This document shows, one piece after another, positions 16,306 to 23,900 of a stretch of 64,000 nt of DNA. Under the pieces are notes generated by a model. It was not told where the DNA came from, did not search any database, and worked only from the letters and a program-made list of their open reading frames with translations. How positions within the stretch are numbered: position 1 is the stretch's first letter; the number at the start of each line of letters is the position of its first letter. The translations under genes were made by a program, and so were the position numbers. This DNA is from an uncultured Clostridia bacterium (GTDB lineage Bacteria > Bacillota > Clostridia > Christensenellales > UBA3700), in NCBI GenBank assembly GCA_944381275.1, contig CALWKO010000003.1, positions 1-64,000 of the forward strand, written 5' to 3'.

Positions 16306-17829
16306 ATGACGCGTCTTGCCGTCTACCGACCTTCGCTGTGGTTGGCGGCGGGCATTGCCGTGGGTATATCCGCGGCATTTTTCTTGTCTGTATATTTAAC
16401 AGCCGCCCTAACAATGCTATTTTGCCTCGCTGCCGCGATCATGCTGACCTTGAAAAAGGGTAAGAAGGAGCTCGTGCTGTTCGCCGCCGGTATGTTTTTG
16501 GGTGTGATGGCGGCCGCCCTATATACGGTTATTTTTCCTTCCGGCAATTATGCCGGGGAGATAGAGGGCAGGATTACGGACGCTTCTTACAGCAACGGTT
16601 ACGGCGTACTCGCCGTCAAGGAAGGCGTTTATTCCCTTGAATTGGACAGCCTTATTGTCAACGGGGAGGAGCTGAGGGGGAAGGCGAGCCTTACTTTGCC
16701 CTTTTATGTGCGCGGGGACATGAGTATAGGCGACTATATCCGCTTTAACGGCAATTTGCAGGGCGCGCAATTTGACGCCGCGGAGTACGACAGCCTTATG
16801 TCCGCCAAGTACTGCGTATATTACACGGCGCAGGCGGAAAGCGATACGCTCGTGCTCATTTCCGGCGAGCTCACGGTTGCGGAGCAGGTGCGTTTTGCGG
16901 TAAGGAGCGCGCTTTTGGATAATTGCAACACCGTGACGGCGAACTTTTTATACGCCATGATCTTCGGCGACGTCTCCTATCTGGAATATTCCGTGGCGCA
17001 GCCCTTCCGCGATACGGGCACGGCGCACCTGTTTGCCGTTTCCGGTCTGCATGTGGCGCTCTTGTTCTATGCTTGCAGCGCAATTTTGAGTAAGATCCGC
17101 ATGCCGAAAATGCTCTCCTTCGGCATAGATTGCTTTATTTTGATGGGGTACAGCGCGCTGTGCTCCTTTTCGCCGTCTGTGGTGAGGAGCGCGATCATGA
17201 TAATCATAACTATAGTGTGCAAATACTCTTACGAAAAATACGACGCGCTCTCCGCCTGCGGTATCTCGGCGAGTATTCTGCTCTTGTGCGCGCCCTACTT
17301 TTTGCTCGACGCGGGATTTTTGATGAGTTACGGCGCGGTCTTCGGCATCATCGGCACGATGAAGCCGGTGGCGCGTACGCTCCGCAAGGTGATTTGGCGC
17401 CCCATTGCGGACGCAATCTCCGTCACCATATGCTCCAATTTAGGGCTGCTGCCGCTCATGTTCCTCTACTTCGGCACGGTGCCGCTCGCAACCATACCCG
17501 TAAACTTGGTCGTGTGCCCGCTCACTTCGCTCTTTTATCCCTTCCTGCTCGCCGCCACCGTCCTTACCATGATAATACCGCAATTGGGCACCCTCCTCAC
17601 CGCCTTTGCCGTGCCCACCTATTACGCCATCCGCTTTGTGCAGGCGGCGGCGCAAATCCCTTCTGCGTCGATAAACGCAACATTTTCGCCGCTTTTGTGC
17701 GTATTTTACTACCCCTTGCTCGCCTGTGCTTCGGTATTCTCCCTTGCGCCTTCTTTTATCAAAAAGGTATGCGCGCTCTTGTGCCTTGCCATAGTGGTCC
17801 TCGCCTGCTTCGTAACGCTGCCTATATAA
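16306..17829 (+). CDS. ComEC/Rec2-like membrane channel protein lacking the metallo-beta-lactamase domain
   Basis: A 507-aa membrane protein. Short N-terminal membrane segments are followed by an OB-like DUF4131 region (about 75-190), then the ComEC competence core with the signature GTAHLFAVSGLHVALL near residue 240 and about eight further transmembrane segments. In naturally competent bacteria ComEC translocates single-stranded DNA through the membrane. The C-terminal metallo-beta-lactamase domain of full-length ComEC is missing, and the protein ends after the membrane core. Short forms are found in several Firmicutes. Whether it works in DNA uptake here is unknown. Confidence 0.87.
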   Translation: MTRLAVYRPSLWLAAGIAVGISAAFFLSVYLTAALTMLFCLAAAIMLTLKKGKKELVLFAAGMFLGVMAAALYTVIFPSGNYAGEIEGRITDASYSNGYGVLAVKEGVYSLELDSLIVNGEELRGKASLTLPFYVRGDMSIGDYIRFNGNLQGAQFDAAEYDSLMSAKYCVYYTAQAESDTLVLISGELTVAEQVRFAVRSALLDNCNTVTANFLYAMIFGDVSYLEYSVAQPFRDTGTAHLFAVSGLHVALLFYACSAILSKIRMPKMLSFGIDCFILMGYSALCSFSPSVVRSAIMIIITIVCKYSYEKYDALSACGISASILLLCAPYFLLDAGFLMSYGAVFGIIGTMKPVARTLRKVIWRPIADAISVTICSNLGLLPLMFLYFGTVPLATIPVNLVVCPLTSLFYPFLLAATVLTMIIPQLGTLLTAFAVPTYYAIRFVQAAAQIPSASINATFSPLLCVFYYPLLACASVFSLAPSFIKKVCALLCLAIVVLACFVTLPI

Positions 17830-17857
17830 AGAATTTATAAAAATTTGCGCTTTCATA

Positions 17858-17886
17858 TTGACAAAGAAGAATATCGATGTTATAAT
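17858..17886 (+). promoter_or_regulatory. Promoter of the toxin-antitoxin operon
   Basis: TTGACA (17858-17863), 17-bp spacer, TATAAT (17881-17886). Confidence 0.8.
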
Positions 17887-17889
17887 AAA

Positions 17890-17905
17890 TTCGCAAAAAT
17901 GCGAA
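17890..17905. promoter_or_regulatory. Palindromic operator in the toxin-antitoxin promoter
   Basis: TTCGCAAAAATGCGAA is a perfect five-base inverted repeat with a six-base centre, right after the -10 box. It is a likely site for autoregulation by the HTH antitoxin (inference). Confidence 0.6.
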
Positions 17906-17921
17906 CAGACGGCATATAATA

Positions 17922-18248
17922 ATGGAAATAGAATATAAGAATAAGACGGTAAAGAGGATGTGTGAGGACTATTCTTTTGCAAAGAAAGAGTTCGGCGAAA
18001 AAATAGCAAGATCGCTTGCCATGCTGATGGTGGATTTGACGATGTATAGGCACATGTCGAGTTTTTATTCCGAAGCGCGATTGCAAAAGTATCGAATGCA
18101 CGATCTCGTGGGGCAAAAGAAAGGGGTCAAAAGCCTTAGGATTGATTTTGCTTACAGAATGGAATTGGAAGTATTGATAGAAGCTATAAGCGATGACGGG
18201 GAGGACAGAATAAGGATATTGGAGGTGTCGAAGCATTATGGGGACTGA
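17922..18248 (+). CDS. higB: HigB-like toxin of the RelE superfamily
   Basis: A 108-aa protein of the plasmid-maintenance killer type. The HigB/RelE core is seen in KYRMHDLVGQKKGVKSLRID and the following FAYRMELEV, where basic residues on the central strands cut mRNA on the ribosome in studied homologues. It is the first gene of its operon, in the usual HigBA order with toxin first. Its last 11 bases overlap the antitoxin gene. Activity here is inferred from family and context. Confidence 0.85.
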   Translation: MEIEYKNKTVKRMCEDYSFAKKEFGEKIARSLAMLMVDLTMYRHMSSFYSEARLQKYRMHDLVGQKKGVKSLRIDFAYRMELEVLIEAISDDGEDRIRILEVSKHYGD

Positions 18249-18945
18249 ATTTAATTATGCCGTGAGTGTGGGTGCAATGTTGGCGGATGATTTGCGTAAT
18301 ATGCACATCACTCAAACGGAATTGGCAAGCAGAATAGGCGTGTCCAAAAGTGTGATAAGCGAGATAATAAGCGGTAAGCGGAAGATGTCGCAGGCGGTTG
18401 CTTTGGCGCTTGAACCCGTGCTGGGGGTGGACGCGGACTATTGGCTGACTTTGCAGAGCCGCTATGATCTTATGCAAAAAAAGGAAGGAAGTTATCTTAT
18501 AGGCGGCTTTGCGGTGATTAAAACCGCCGAAAACAGCGCCGAGCAGATAGCTTCGTGGTTTATCAACAGGGCGGCAAAGGACGCGGAAGAGGAAAAGGGC
18601 GAATATATGACCAATTTGAAATTGCAAAAAATGCTCTACCTCGCTCAAAAAACTTCCTTGAAGAAGGAATCCAAGGCACTGTTTCCGGAGGAAATACGCC
18701 ATTGGAAATTCGGACCCGTCGTGACGGAAATATACGAAAAATACAAGGGGTGCGGGGCAGATCCTTTAAAGCGGGAAGAAGAGGTAAACTTAGGCGAAGC
18801 GATTGAAAGTTTGCTGGAAAGCGTATATGAAAAATACAACATGTATTCCGCGGCGGGTCTTGTGACTATTACTCATAACGACAGGGCGTGGAAGGAAAGT
18901 GAGGACGCGGAAGTCATCACGCCGGAAAGTATCTTGCGTTCTTAA
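18238..18945 (+). CDS. higA: HigA-type HTH antitoxin fused to a Panacea (DUF4065/SocA-like) domain
   Basis: A 235-aa fusion. Residues 1-80 are an HTH-XRE domain of the HigA kind (TQTELASRIGVSKSVISEII). Residues 100-235 match Panacea/SocA: NLKLQKMLYLAQ, RHWKFGPVVTEIYEKYK and a late LVTITHNDRAW. Panacea domains are known to neutralise many unrelated toxins. HigA normally ends soon after the HTH (about 100 aa), so this antitoxin carries two possible neutralising modules. GGAGG upstream and the 11-base overlap with higB support the start and translational coupling. It probably binds the palindrome at 17890-17905. Confidence 0.85.
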   Translation: MGTEFNYAVSVGAMLADDLRNMHITQTELASRIGVSKSVISEIISGKRKMSQAVALALEPVLGVDADYWLTLQSRYDLMQKKEGSYLIGGFAVIKTAENSAEQIASWFINRAAKDAEEEKGEYMTNLKLQKMLYLAQKTSLKKESKALFPEEIRHWKFGPVVTEIYEKYKGCGADPLKREEEVNLGEAIESLLESVYEKYNMYSAAGLVTITHNDRAWKESEDAEVITPESILRS

Positions 18946-18950
18946 GATGT

Positions 18951-18979
18951 CGGCGCCGTGATTGCGGCGCCGATTTTGG
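18951..18979. terminator. Terminator between the convergent higA and tetR genes
   Basis: CGGCGCCG (18951-18958) pairs with CGGCGCCG (18965-18972) around TGATTG, followed by ATTTTGG. Confidence 0.7.
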
Positions 18980-19609
18980 TTATTTACTCAAAAAGCCGTT
19001 CAGCAGCGCGCTCACCAAAGAGCGGGTTATTTCGCATACGGAGTAGGTTTCGTATTGCACGCCCGCTTTTTGCATGGCGAGCTTTTGTTTTTCCGTGACG
19101 GCGGTGTAGGGGTATACTCCGAACAAAAAGGGGTATACGGCGTATAAAAAGCGGTTTTGCTCGCCTTGCGTAAGGGCGGGGAAGAAGAAGGAGAGGCAGT
19201 CGCGCGTGGCTTGAAGAGCGTCGCCGTAGGCGCGCTTGAAGTTGACCAAATTTTCCTCGCGGCTACCCGCCTCCAGGTCGTAGAGGTTCATTGCCACGAG
19301 TTTGAGCATACGTCCGCGCCGCGAAAGGGCGGAAGCGAACGCTTCGGCAAATTCGTCCACGGTCATCGACGCATTTTCGCAGATGCGCTTTTGATCTTCC
19401 GTCCAGCAACGGTATTCGCGCTCCAGCAGGGCGAGAAAGATCTCCTCCCGAGTGGCAAAATAGTTGTATATTGAAGTGCGCGTGAACGAAGTGCGCGCCC
19501 CTATCTTGCCCAGCGTTATCTCCTTGAAGGGCATGCTGTCGTAAAGCTCGCCGCAAGCGGTGACTATCTCCTCGCGGCGGGCGCGGGTGAGCTCTTCCGA
19601 AACTATCAT
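18980..19609 (-). CDS. TetR-family repressor
   Basis: A 209-aa regulator. The N-terminal HTH is seen in ITLGKIGARTSFTRTSIYNYFATREEIFLALL (about residues 30-60), followed by an all-helical ligand/dimer domain. The start is the ATG at 19609 that overlaps the flavodoxin stop as TAATG, so translation is coupled; an earlier frame lacks a site. It is the last gene of an alcohol dehydrogenase-flavodoxin-tetR run, and two TTGACAnnnTGTCAA palindromes overlap the operon promoter, so autoregulation is likely. The inducer is unknown. Confidence 0.87.
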   Translation of the reverse strand: MIVSEELTRARREEIVTACGELYDSMPFKEITLGKIGARTSFTRTSIYNYFATREEIFLALLEREYRCWTEDQKRICENASMTVDEFAEAFASALSRRGRMLKLVAMNLYDLEAGSREENLVNFKRAYGDALQATRDCLSFFFPALTQGEQNRFLYAVYPFLFGVYPYTAVTEKQKLAMQKAGVQYETYSVCEITRSLVSALLNGFLSK

Positions 19610-20073
19610 TATTCCGCCGCTCCCTTCGCCCAGGCGCCCGCGCCGTGGTTTACGAGCTTTCCTTTCACCCAATCGGCGGAGGGGCAAAGCTTCTTCATTC
19701 TTTTTTCCGCGCCGTCTATGCCCGAACCGCCCGAGGTGGCAAAGGGGATCACCCTCTTGCCGGCAAAGTTTGCGCTTTCCAGGAAGGTGTCGATTATGGC
19801 GGGCTCTTTATACCACCATACGGGGAAGCCGATGAATATCGTATCGTAAGGCTTTATGTCTATGTCCGCGGCTATGGGCGGGCGGCAGGTTTCGTCCTTG
19901 CTCTCTTTGGTGGTGCGGCTGGATTTGTCCATCCAATTCAAGTCCGCGGCGGAGTAGGGCGCTGCGGGCACAATTTCTTGTATGTCCGCGCCCACGCTTG
20001 AAGCTATCTCCTTTGCCGCGCGCGCCGTAACGCCGCTTGCGGAAAAGTATGTGACCAATATTTTGTGTTGCAT
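19609..20073 (-). CDS. Flavodoxin
   Basis: A 154-aa flavodoxin-like electron carrier. The FMN phosphate loop is TYFSASGVTARAA at residues 9-21, and the isoalloxazine-facing segments are GFPVWWYKEPA (about 83-93) and PFATSGGSGID (about 111-121). The W-W-Y form is typical of the clostridial-type flavodoxins found next to NAD(P)H or alcohol dehydrogenases. AAGGAGAG precedes the ATG. The gap to the dehydrogenase gene upstream (20074-20224) is filled with GCAGGGG-type repeats. Partner enzymes are not known; position suggests a redox stress or aldehyde response (inference). Confidence 0.9.
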   Translation of the reverse strand: MQHKILVTYFSASGVTARAAKEIASSVGADIQEIVPAAPYSAADLNWMDKSSRTTKESKDETCRPPIAADIDIKPYDTIFIGFPVWWYKEPAIIDTFLESANFAGKRVIPFATSGGSGIDGAEKRMKKLCPSADWVKGKLVNHGAGAWAKGAAE

Positions 20074-20224
20074 GATATCTCTCCTTTTTTGGAATTTTTC
20101 CGCCCCTGCTCCCGTTTTTCACGCTCGCGGCGCAATCGCCTTTGTGCAAAAAACGCGGGCAGGGGTGAAATTTTCTCCCTCCGCCCGCAAATGCGAAAAA
20201 TGCGGGCAGGGGCGGGATTTTGCC

Positions 20225-21391
20225 TTATAAACTTGCGCGGAAGATGTCCGCTATCTCCTCTTTTGTGAGCTTTTTATAGCCGCCGTCCATGATGAGGGTG
20301 CTGTTTGTGAGCCCTTCTATCATGCTCTCGCTTGCGCCCAGCTCGGTTATATTCATTACAAGTGAAAGCTCCTTCATCCACTTTTCCATCTCTTCAAGGC
20401 CGGCCTTTGCCACTTCTTCGTCGCTCTTGCCCGCGGGATCCACTCCCCACACGTTCACGGCAAAGCGCTTGAACTTTTGCACTCCGTAAGGAAGAATGTG
20501 GCGGTAGTAGGGCAAAGATACTGCCGCCAGGGTCATGCCGTGGGTGGCGTTGGTGTACGCGCCAACCGCCTGACCGAGCATATGCACCATCCAGTCGGTC
20601 GTCTTGCCGCACGCCACCAGCGTGTTCAGCGCCCACGTCGCCGTCCACATGATGTTGCTGCGCGCTTCGTAGTTTTGCATATCCTTGTTTGCTATGCGCG
20701 AAGAATGCAGCAAGGATCGCATGAGCCCTTCTGAGATGTAGTCGGACGTATTGTCGTCCTCGCCCGAAAAATATTGTTCGCATATGTGGTTGAATATGTC
20801 GTATATGCCCGCCACCATCTGATAGTGGGGCAGGGTGAGGGTGAATGTGGGATCGAGCACGGCGAACTTGGGCATGACGGAGTCGTTAAAGACGTGCCCC
20901 ACCTTCATCTTGGTATCCGTATTGGTGATGACGCTGCCTGTGTTCATCTCCGAGCCCGTGCCCACCATGGTGAGCACGCAGCCCACGGGCACTATCTCGC
21001 ACACGGGTTCAAAGAACTTCACGAAATATTTGTCCCAAATATCTCCCTCGCAGTTGACCGATACCGATACCGCCTTGGTGTAATCGCACACGCTGCCGCC
21101 GCCCACCGCCAGCAAAAAGTCCGCCTTGTGGGCGCGCGCTGTCTCCACGCCTTCGAGCAGTTTTTTAAGGGTGGGGTTGGGCATGACTCCCGAAATCTCC
21201 GCCACATTTTTGCCGCTCTCGCGCAAGATTGCAATCACCTTGTCGTATATCCCGTTTTTCTTTATCGAGCCGCCGCCGTAGATGAGCACGACGTTTTTGC
21301 CGTATTTTTTCAGCTCATCTTCCAAATTTTCCAGCGAATCTTTGCCAAAGTAGAGCCTTGTGGGATTGCAATAAGTAAAGTTGCCTAACAT
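20225..21391 (-). CDS. Iron-containing alcohol dehydrogenase, BdhA/YqhD-like
   Basis: A 388-aa NAD(P)H-dependent dehydrogenase, cytosolic, reducing aldehydes to alcohols. Visible are the nucleotide loop YGGGSIKKNG (near 38-47), GGGSVCDYTKA (near 98-108), and metal-ligand segments around DIFNHICEQYF and ATHGMTLAAV, in the order of family III dehydrogenases. The length matches YqhD and butanol dehydrogenases. Substrate is unknown; butanol or broad aldehydes are the usual choices. It heads the operon with flavodoxin and tetR and has a strong promoter framed by two operators. Confidence 0.92.
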   Translation of the reverse strand: MLGNFTYCNPTRLYFGKDSLENLEDELKKYGKNVVLIYGGGSIKKNGIYDKVIAILRESGKNVAEISGVMPNPTLKKLLEGVETARAHKADFLLAVGGGSVCDYTKAVSVSVNCEGDIWDKYFVKFFEPVCEIVPVGCVLTMVGTGSEMNTGSVITNTDTKMKVGHVFNDSVMPKFAVLDPTFTLTLPHYQMVAGIYDIFNHICEQYFSGEDDNTSDYISEGLMRSLLHSSRIANKDMQNYEARSNIMWTATWALNTLVACGKTTDWMVHMLGQAVGAYTNATHGMTLAAVSLPYYRHILPYGVQKFKRFAVNVWGVDPAGKSDEEVAKAGLEEMEKWMKELSLVMNITELGASESMIEGLTNSTLIMDGGYKKLTKEEIADIFRASL

Positions 21392-21431
21392 ATCATCTGC
21401 CTCCGTGTTGTATTTTCTTGCAAAAAGGTCG

Positions 21432-21446
21432 TTGACACTCTGTCAA
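21432..21446. promoter_or_regulatory. TetR-type operator, promoter-proximal downstream site
   Basis: TTGACACTCTGTCAA is a perfect palindrome with a three-base centre, located between the -10 box and the dehydrogenase start codon. Confidence 0.7.
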
Positions 21447-21453
21447 CAAGCAT

Positions 21454-21482
21454 AGTATACCACTTGATTGACACGATGTCAA
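21454..21482 (-). promoter_or_regulatory. Promoter of the dehydrogenase-flavodoxin-tetR operon
   Basis: Minus strand: TTGACA (21482-21477), 17-bp spacer, TATACT (21459-21454). The -35 box is half of the upstream operator, so repressor binding would exclude polymerase. Confidence 0.8.
21468..21482. promoter_or_regulatory. TetR-type operator overlapping the -35 box
   Basis: TTGACACGATGTCAA is a perfect palindrome, 36 bp from the other site, covering the -35 hexamer. Confidence 0.7.
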
Positions 21483-21504
21483 CAGGAAAACGCGGTGAGT
21501 TGCC

Positions 21505-21533
21505 TTGACTTTTAATGCGCGTTGTACTAATAT
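21505..21533 (+). promoter_or_regulatory. Promoter of asnA
   Basis: TTGACT (21505-21510), 17-bp spacer, TAATAT (21528-21533), 30 bp before the start codon. Confidence 0.65.
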
Positions 21534-21562
21534 TATTATGATTATCACGTTTAGGAGGCATT

Positions 21563-22555
21563 ATGCAGGGCAAATACACCGCGCCTATGGATCTCATCAC
21601 AACGCAAAAGGCGATCAAATTCACAAAAGACATGTTCGAGCGCAACTTGGCGCACGCGCTGGAACTCACCCGCGTATCCGCGCCGCTCTTTGTATTGAGG
21701 GACAGCGGATTGAACGACAACCTCAACGGCTACGAACGCGCCGTATCTTTCGACATACTTCAAACGGGCAAAACGGCGGAAGTCGTGCACTCGCTCGCAA
21801 AGTGGAAGAGGTATGCGCTCAGGCAGTACGGCTTCCCCGTGCACAAGGGACTTTACACGGACATGAACGCCATCCGCCGCGACGAGGTGTGCGACGCGCT
21901 GCACTCCATCTACGTGGATCAATGGGATTGGGAGAAGGTGATCACGGCGGAAGACAGGACTATGGATTACCTGCGCGACACGGTCATGCGCATATACGGC
22001 GTCATTCGTGAAACGGCGGCGCAGGTATGCGAAAAATACGACGTCCTTCACAACTTTTTGAGCGAGGAGATAACCTTTGTCACCACGCAGGAGTTGGAGG
22101 ATATGTATCCTTCACTCATCCCGTCCGAGCGTGAAACGGCGTTCGTGCGCGAGCGCGGAGCCGCGTTCGTGTGCGGCATAGGCGCCCCGCTCAAGTCGGG
22201 CAAGCCGCACGACGGCAGGGCTCCCGATTACGACGATTGGGCGCTCAACGGCGACATCGTGCTCTATTATCCCGTGCTCGACAGGGCTTTTGAAGTTTCC
22301 AGCATGGGCATAAGGGTGGACGCCAAGTCGCTCTCTTCCCAGCTCAAAGCCGCGGGAGCGGAGGGCAGAGCAAAACTGCCTTACCACACGGAACTCCTCG
22401 CCGGGCGCCTGCCGCTCACGATAGGCGGCGGCATAGGTCAGTCGCGCCTTTGCATGTATATCCTCAACCGCGCGCACATCGGCGAGGTGCAGGCGAGCAT
22501 CTGGCCGGAATGGGAAAGAAAGAGCTGCCTGGAAAAGGGCATAACGCTATTGTAA
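21563..22555 (+). CDS. asnA: Aspartate-ammonia ligase (asparagine synthetase A)
   Basis: A 330-aa ATP-dependent enzyme that amidates aspartate with ammonia, of the class II aminoacyl-tRNA-synthetase fold. Recognised by LIxTQKAIKFTKDMFERNL at the start, the LNDNLNGYERAVSF segment, SLAKWKRYAL, and the C-terminal GGGIGQSRLCMYILNRAHIGEVQ with the conserved arginine. Length is normal for AsnA. AGGAGG lies before the ATG. The YchF gene follows after 10 bp, so both share the promoter at 21505. AsnA uses free ammonia, which suits an ammonia-rich anaerobic habitat. Confidence 0.96.
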   Translation: MQGKYTAPMDLITTQKAIKFTKDMFERNLAHALELTRVSAPLFVLRDSGLNDNLNGYERAVSFDILQTGKTAEVVHSLAKWKRYALRQYGFPVHKGLYTDMNAIRRDEVCDALHSIYVDQWDWEKVITAEDRTMDYLRDTVMRIYGVIRETAAQVCEKYDVLHNFLSEEITFVTTQELEDMYPSLIPSERETAFVRERGAAFVCGIGAPLKSGKPHDGRAPDYDDWALNGDIVLYYPVLDRAFEVSSMGIRVDAKSLSSQLKAAGAEGRAKLPYHTELLAGRLPLTIGGGIGQSRLCMYILNRAHIGEVQASIWPEWERKSCLEKGITLL

Positions 22556-22565
22556 AGGAGATATT

Positions 22566-23657
22566 ATGAAACTCGGTGTAGTAGGTCTGCCCAACGTGGG
22601 CAAGAGCACGCTTTTCAACGCGATCACTCAGGCGGGCGCGGAATGCGCCAACTATCCGTTCTGCACCATCGAGCCCAACGTGGGCGTGGTGGCTGTGCCG
22701 GACGAGAGACTGGACAAGCTCGCCGCACTCTATAACAGTAAAAAAGTCACCCCCACCGTGCTCGAGTTCGTGGACATCGCAGGGCTCGTCAAGGGCGCTT
22801 CACACGGCGAAGGCCTAGGCAATAAGTTCCTCTCGCACATACGCGAAACGGACGCGATCGTGCATGTGGTGCGCTGTTTCGACGACGAAAACATCACGCA
22901 CGTGGACGGCAGCGTAAATCCGCTCCGGGACATCGAAACGATAGAATACGAGCTCATCTTCGCCGATATGGACACCGTGCAAAAGCGCAGCGCCAAGGCG
23001 CGCACCGCGGCAAAGGGCGGGGATAAAAAGTACGCGTGGGAGGCGGATTTGCTCGATTCCGTCTATGCCAAGCTCGAACAGGGCGTCCCCGCGCGCATGA
23101 TGGACTTCAACGAAGAAGAGCGCGAGGTGGTGGATAACTGCTTCCTGCTCACCGAAAAGCCCGTCATATACGCCGCCAATATCGCGGAGGACGAAATAGG
23201 GCAGCCGGACAACGATTACGTCAAGGCGGTGAAGAAGTACGCCGCTGAGCACCGCTCCGACACCATCGTGCTCTGTGCCAAAATAGAAGAAGACCTAGCC
23301 GGCATGAGCGAAGAGGACAAGGAGATGTTCCGCGAAGAGCTCGGCTTGAAGGAGAGCGGACTCGACGTACTCGTAAAGGCGTGCTATAAACTGCTCGGAC
23401 TCATCAGCTACCTCACCGCGGGCGAAAAAGAAACGCGCGCCTGGACGATAAAGGAGGGCACCAAAGCCCCTCAAGCCGCCGGCAAAATTCACAGCGATTT
23501 CGAAAAAGGCTTTATCCGCGCCGAGGTCGTGGATTGGCGCACCCTGCTCGAATGCGGCTCCTATACCGCCGCCAAGGAAAAGGGCAAAGTGCGCAGCGAA
23601 GGCAAAGACTACGTCGTAAAAGACGGCGATGTCATCCTCTTCCGCTTCAACGTCTGA
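22566..23657 (+). CDS. ychF: YchF-type ribosome-associated ATPase/GTPase
   Basis: A 363-aa Obg-family P-loop NTPase that prefers ATP and binds ribosomes. Walker A is GLPNVGKST at residues 6-14, switch region [22 protein letters not shown] as the G3 motif, and the C-terminal TGS-like domain (about 280-363) with [21 protein letters not shown]. The NKxD motif is altered near NIAED, which is the known feature of this subfamily. AAGGAG stands before the ATG. A palindromic repeat begins six bases after the stop codon. Confidence 0.96.
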   Translation: MKLGVVGLPNVGKSTLFNAITQAGAECANYPFCTIEPNVGVVAVPDERLDKLAALYNSKKVTPTVLEFVDIAGLVKGASHGEGLGNKFLSHIRETDAIVHVVRCFDDENITHVDGSVNPLRDIETIEYELIFADMDTVQKRSAKARTAAKGGDKKYAWEADLLDSVYAKLEQGVPARMMDFNEEEREVVDNCFLLTEKPVIYAANIAEDEIGQPDNDYVKAVKKYAAEHRSDTIVLCAKIEEDLAGMSEEDKEMFREELGLKESGLDVLVKACYKLLGLISYLTAGEKETRAWTIKEGTKAPQAAGKIHSDFEKGFIRAEVVDWRTLLECGSYTAAKEKGKVRSEGKDYVVKDGDVILFRFNV

Positions 23658-23662
23658 AGCGC

Positions 23663-23686
23663 GGCAACGTGGGACGTTGCATCCCC
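23663..23686. repeat. Short palindromic repeat, copy 7
   Basis: GGCAACGTGGGACGTTGCAT is the best-preserved copy of the family, just after the ychF stop. A second small hairpin (GGGCGCA with TGCGCCC) follows at 23693-23711. The remaining bases up to 23900 hold no gene. Confidence 0.7.
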
Positions 23687-23900
23687 GATGGCGGGCGCAA
23701 CTACTGCGCCCCGAACAGATATAATGGGAATAGTCGCTTCGCAGATATAAGCGGAATATGATTCTCCGAAGAACCCAAGCAACGCATTTTGCGGAGAGCG
23801 GCAGCGGAATATAAAAACAACAAACAAAAATAAAAATGTAGATTTGAATTTTAATATTATAACTATTAGGAATAAGCCCCGTGCGGGCGAGGAAAGGAAC

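Noticed and set aside
16306-17829. ComEC-like gene as a frameshifted full-length comEC
   Set aside because: No metallo-beta-lactamase sequence is found downstream in any frame; the toxin-antitoxin promoter begins about 30 bp after the stop.
23658-23900. T-box leader for argS
   Set aside because: I see no AGGGTGGNACCGCG-like antiterminator sequence or terminator close to the start; only a palindromic repeat and a small hairpin.
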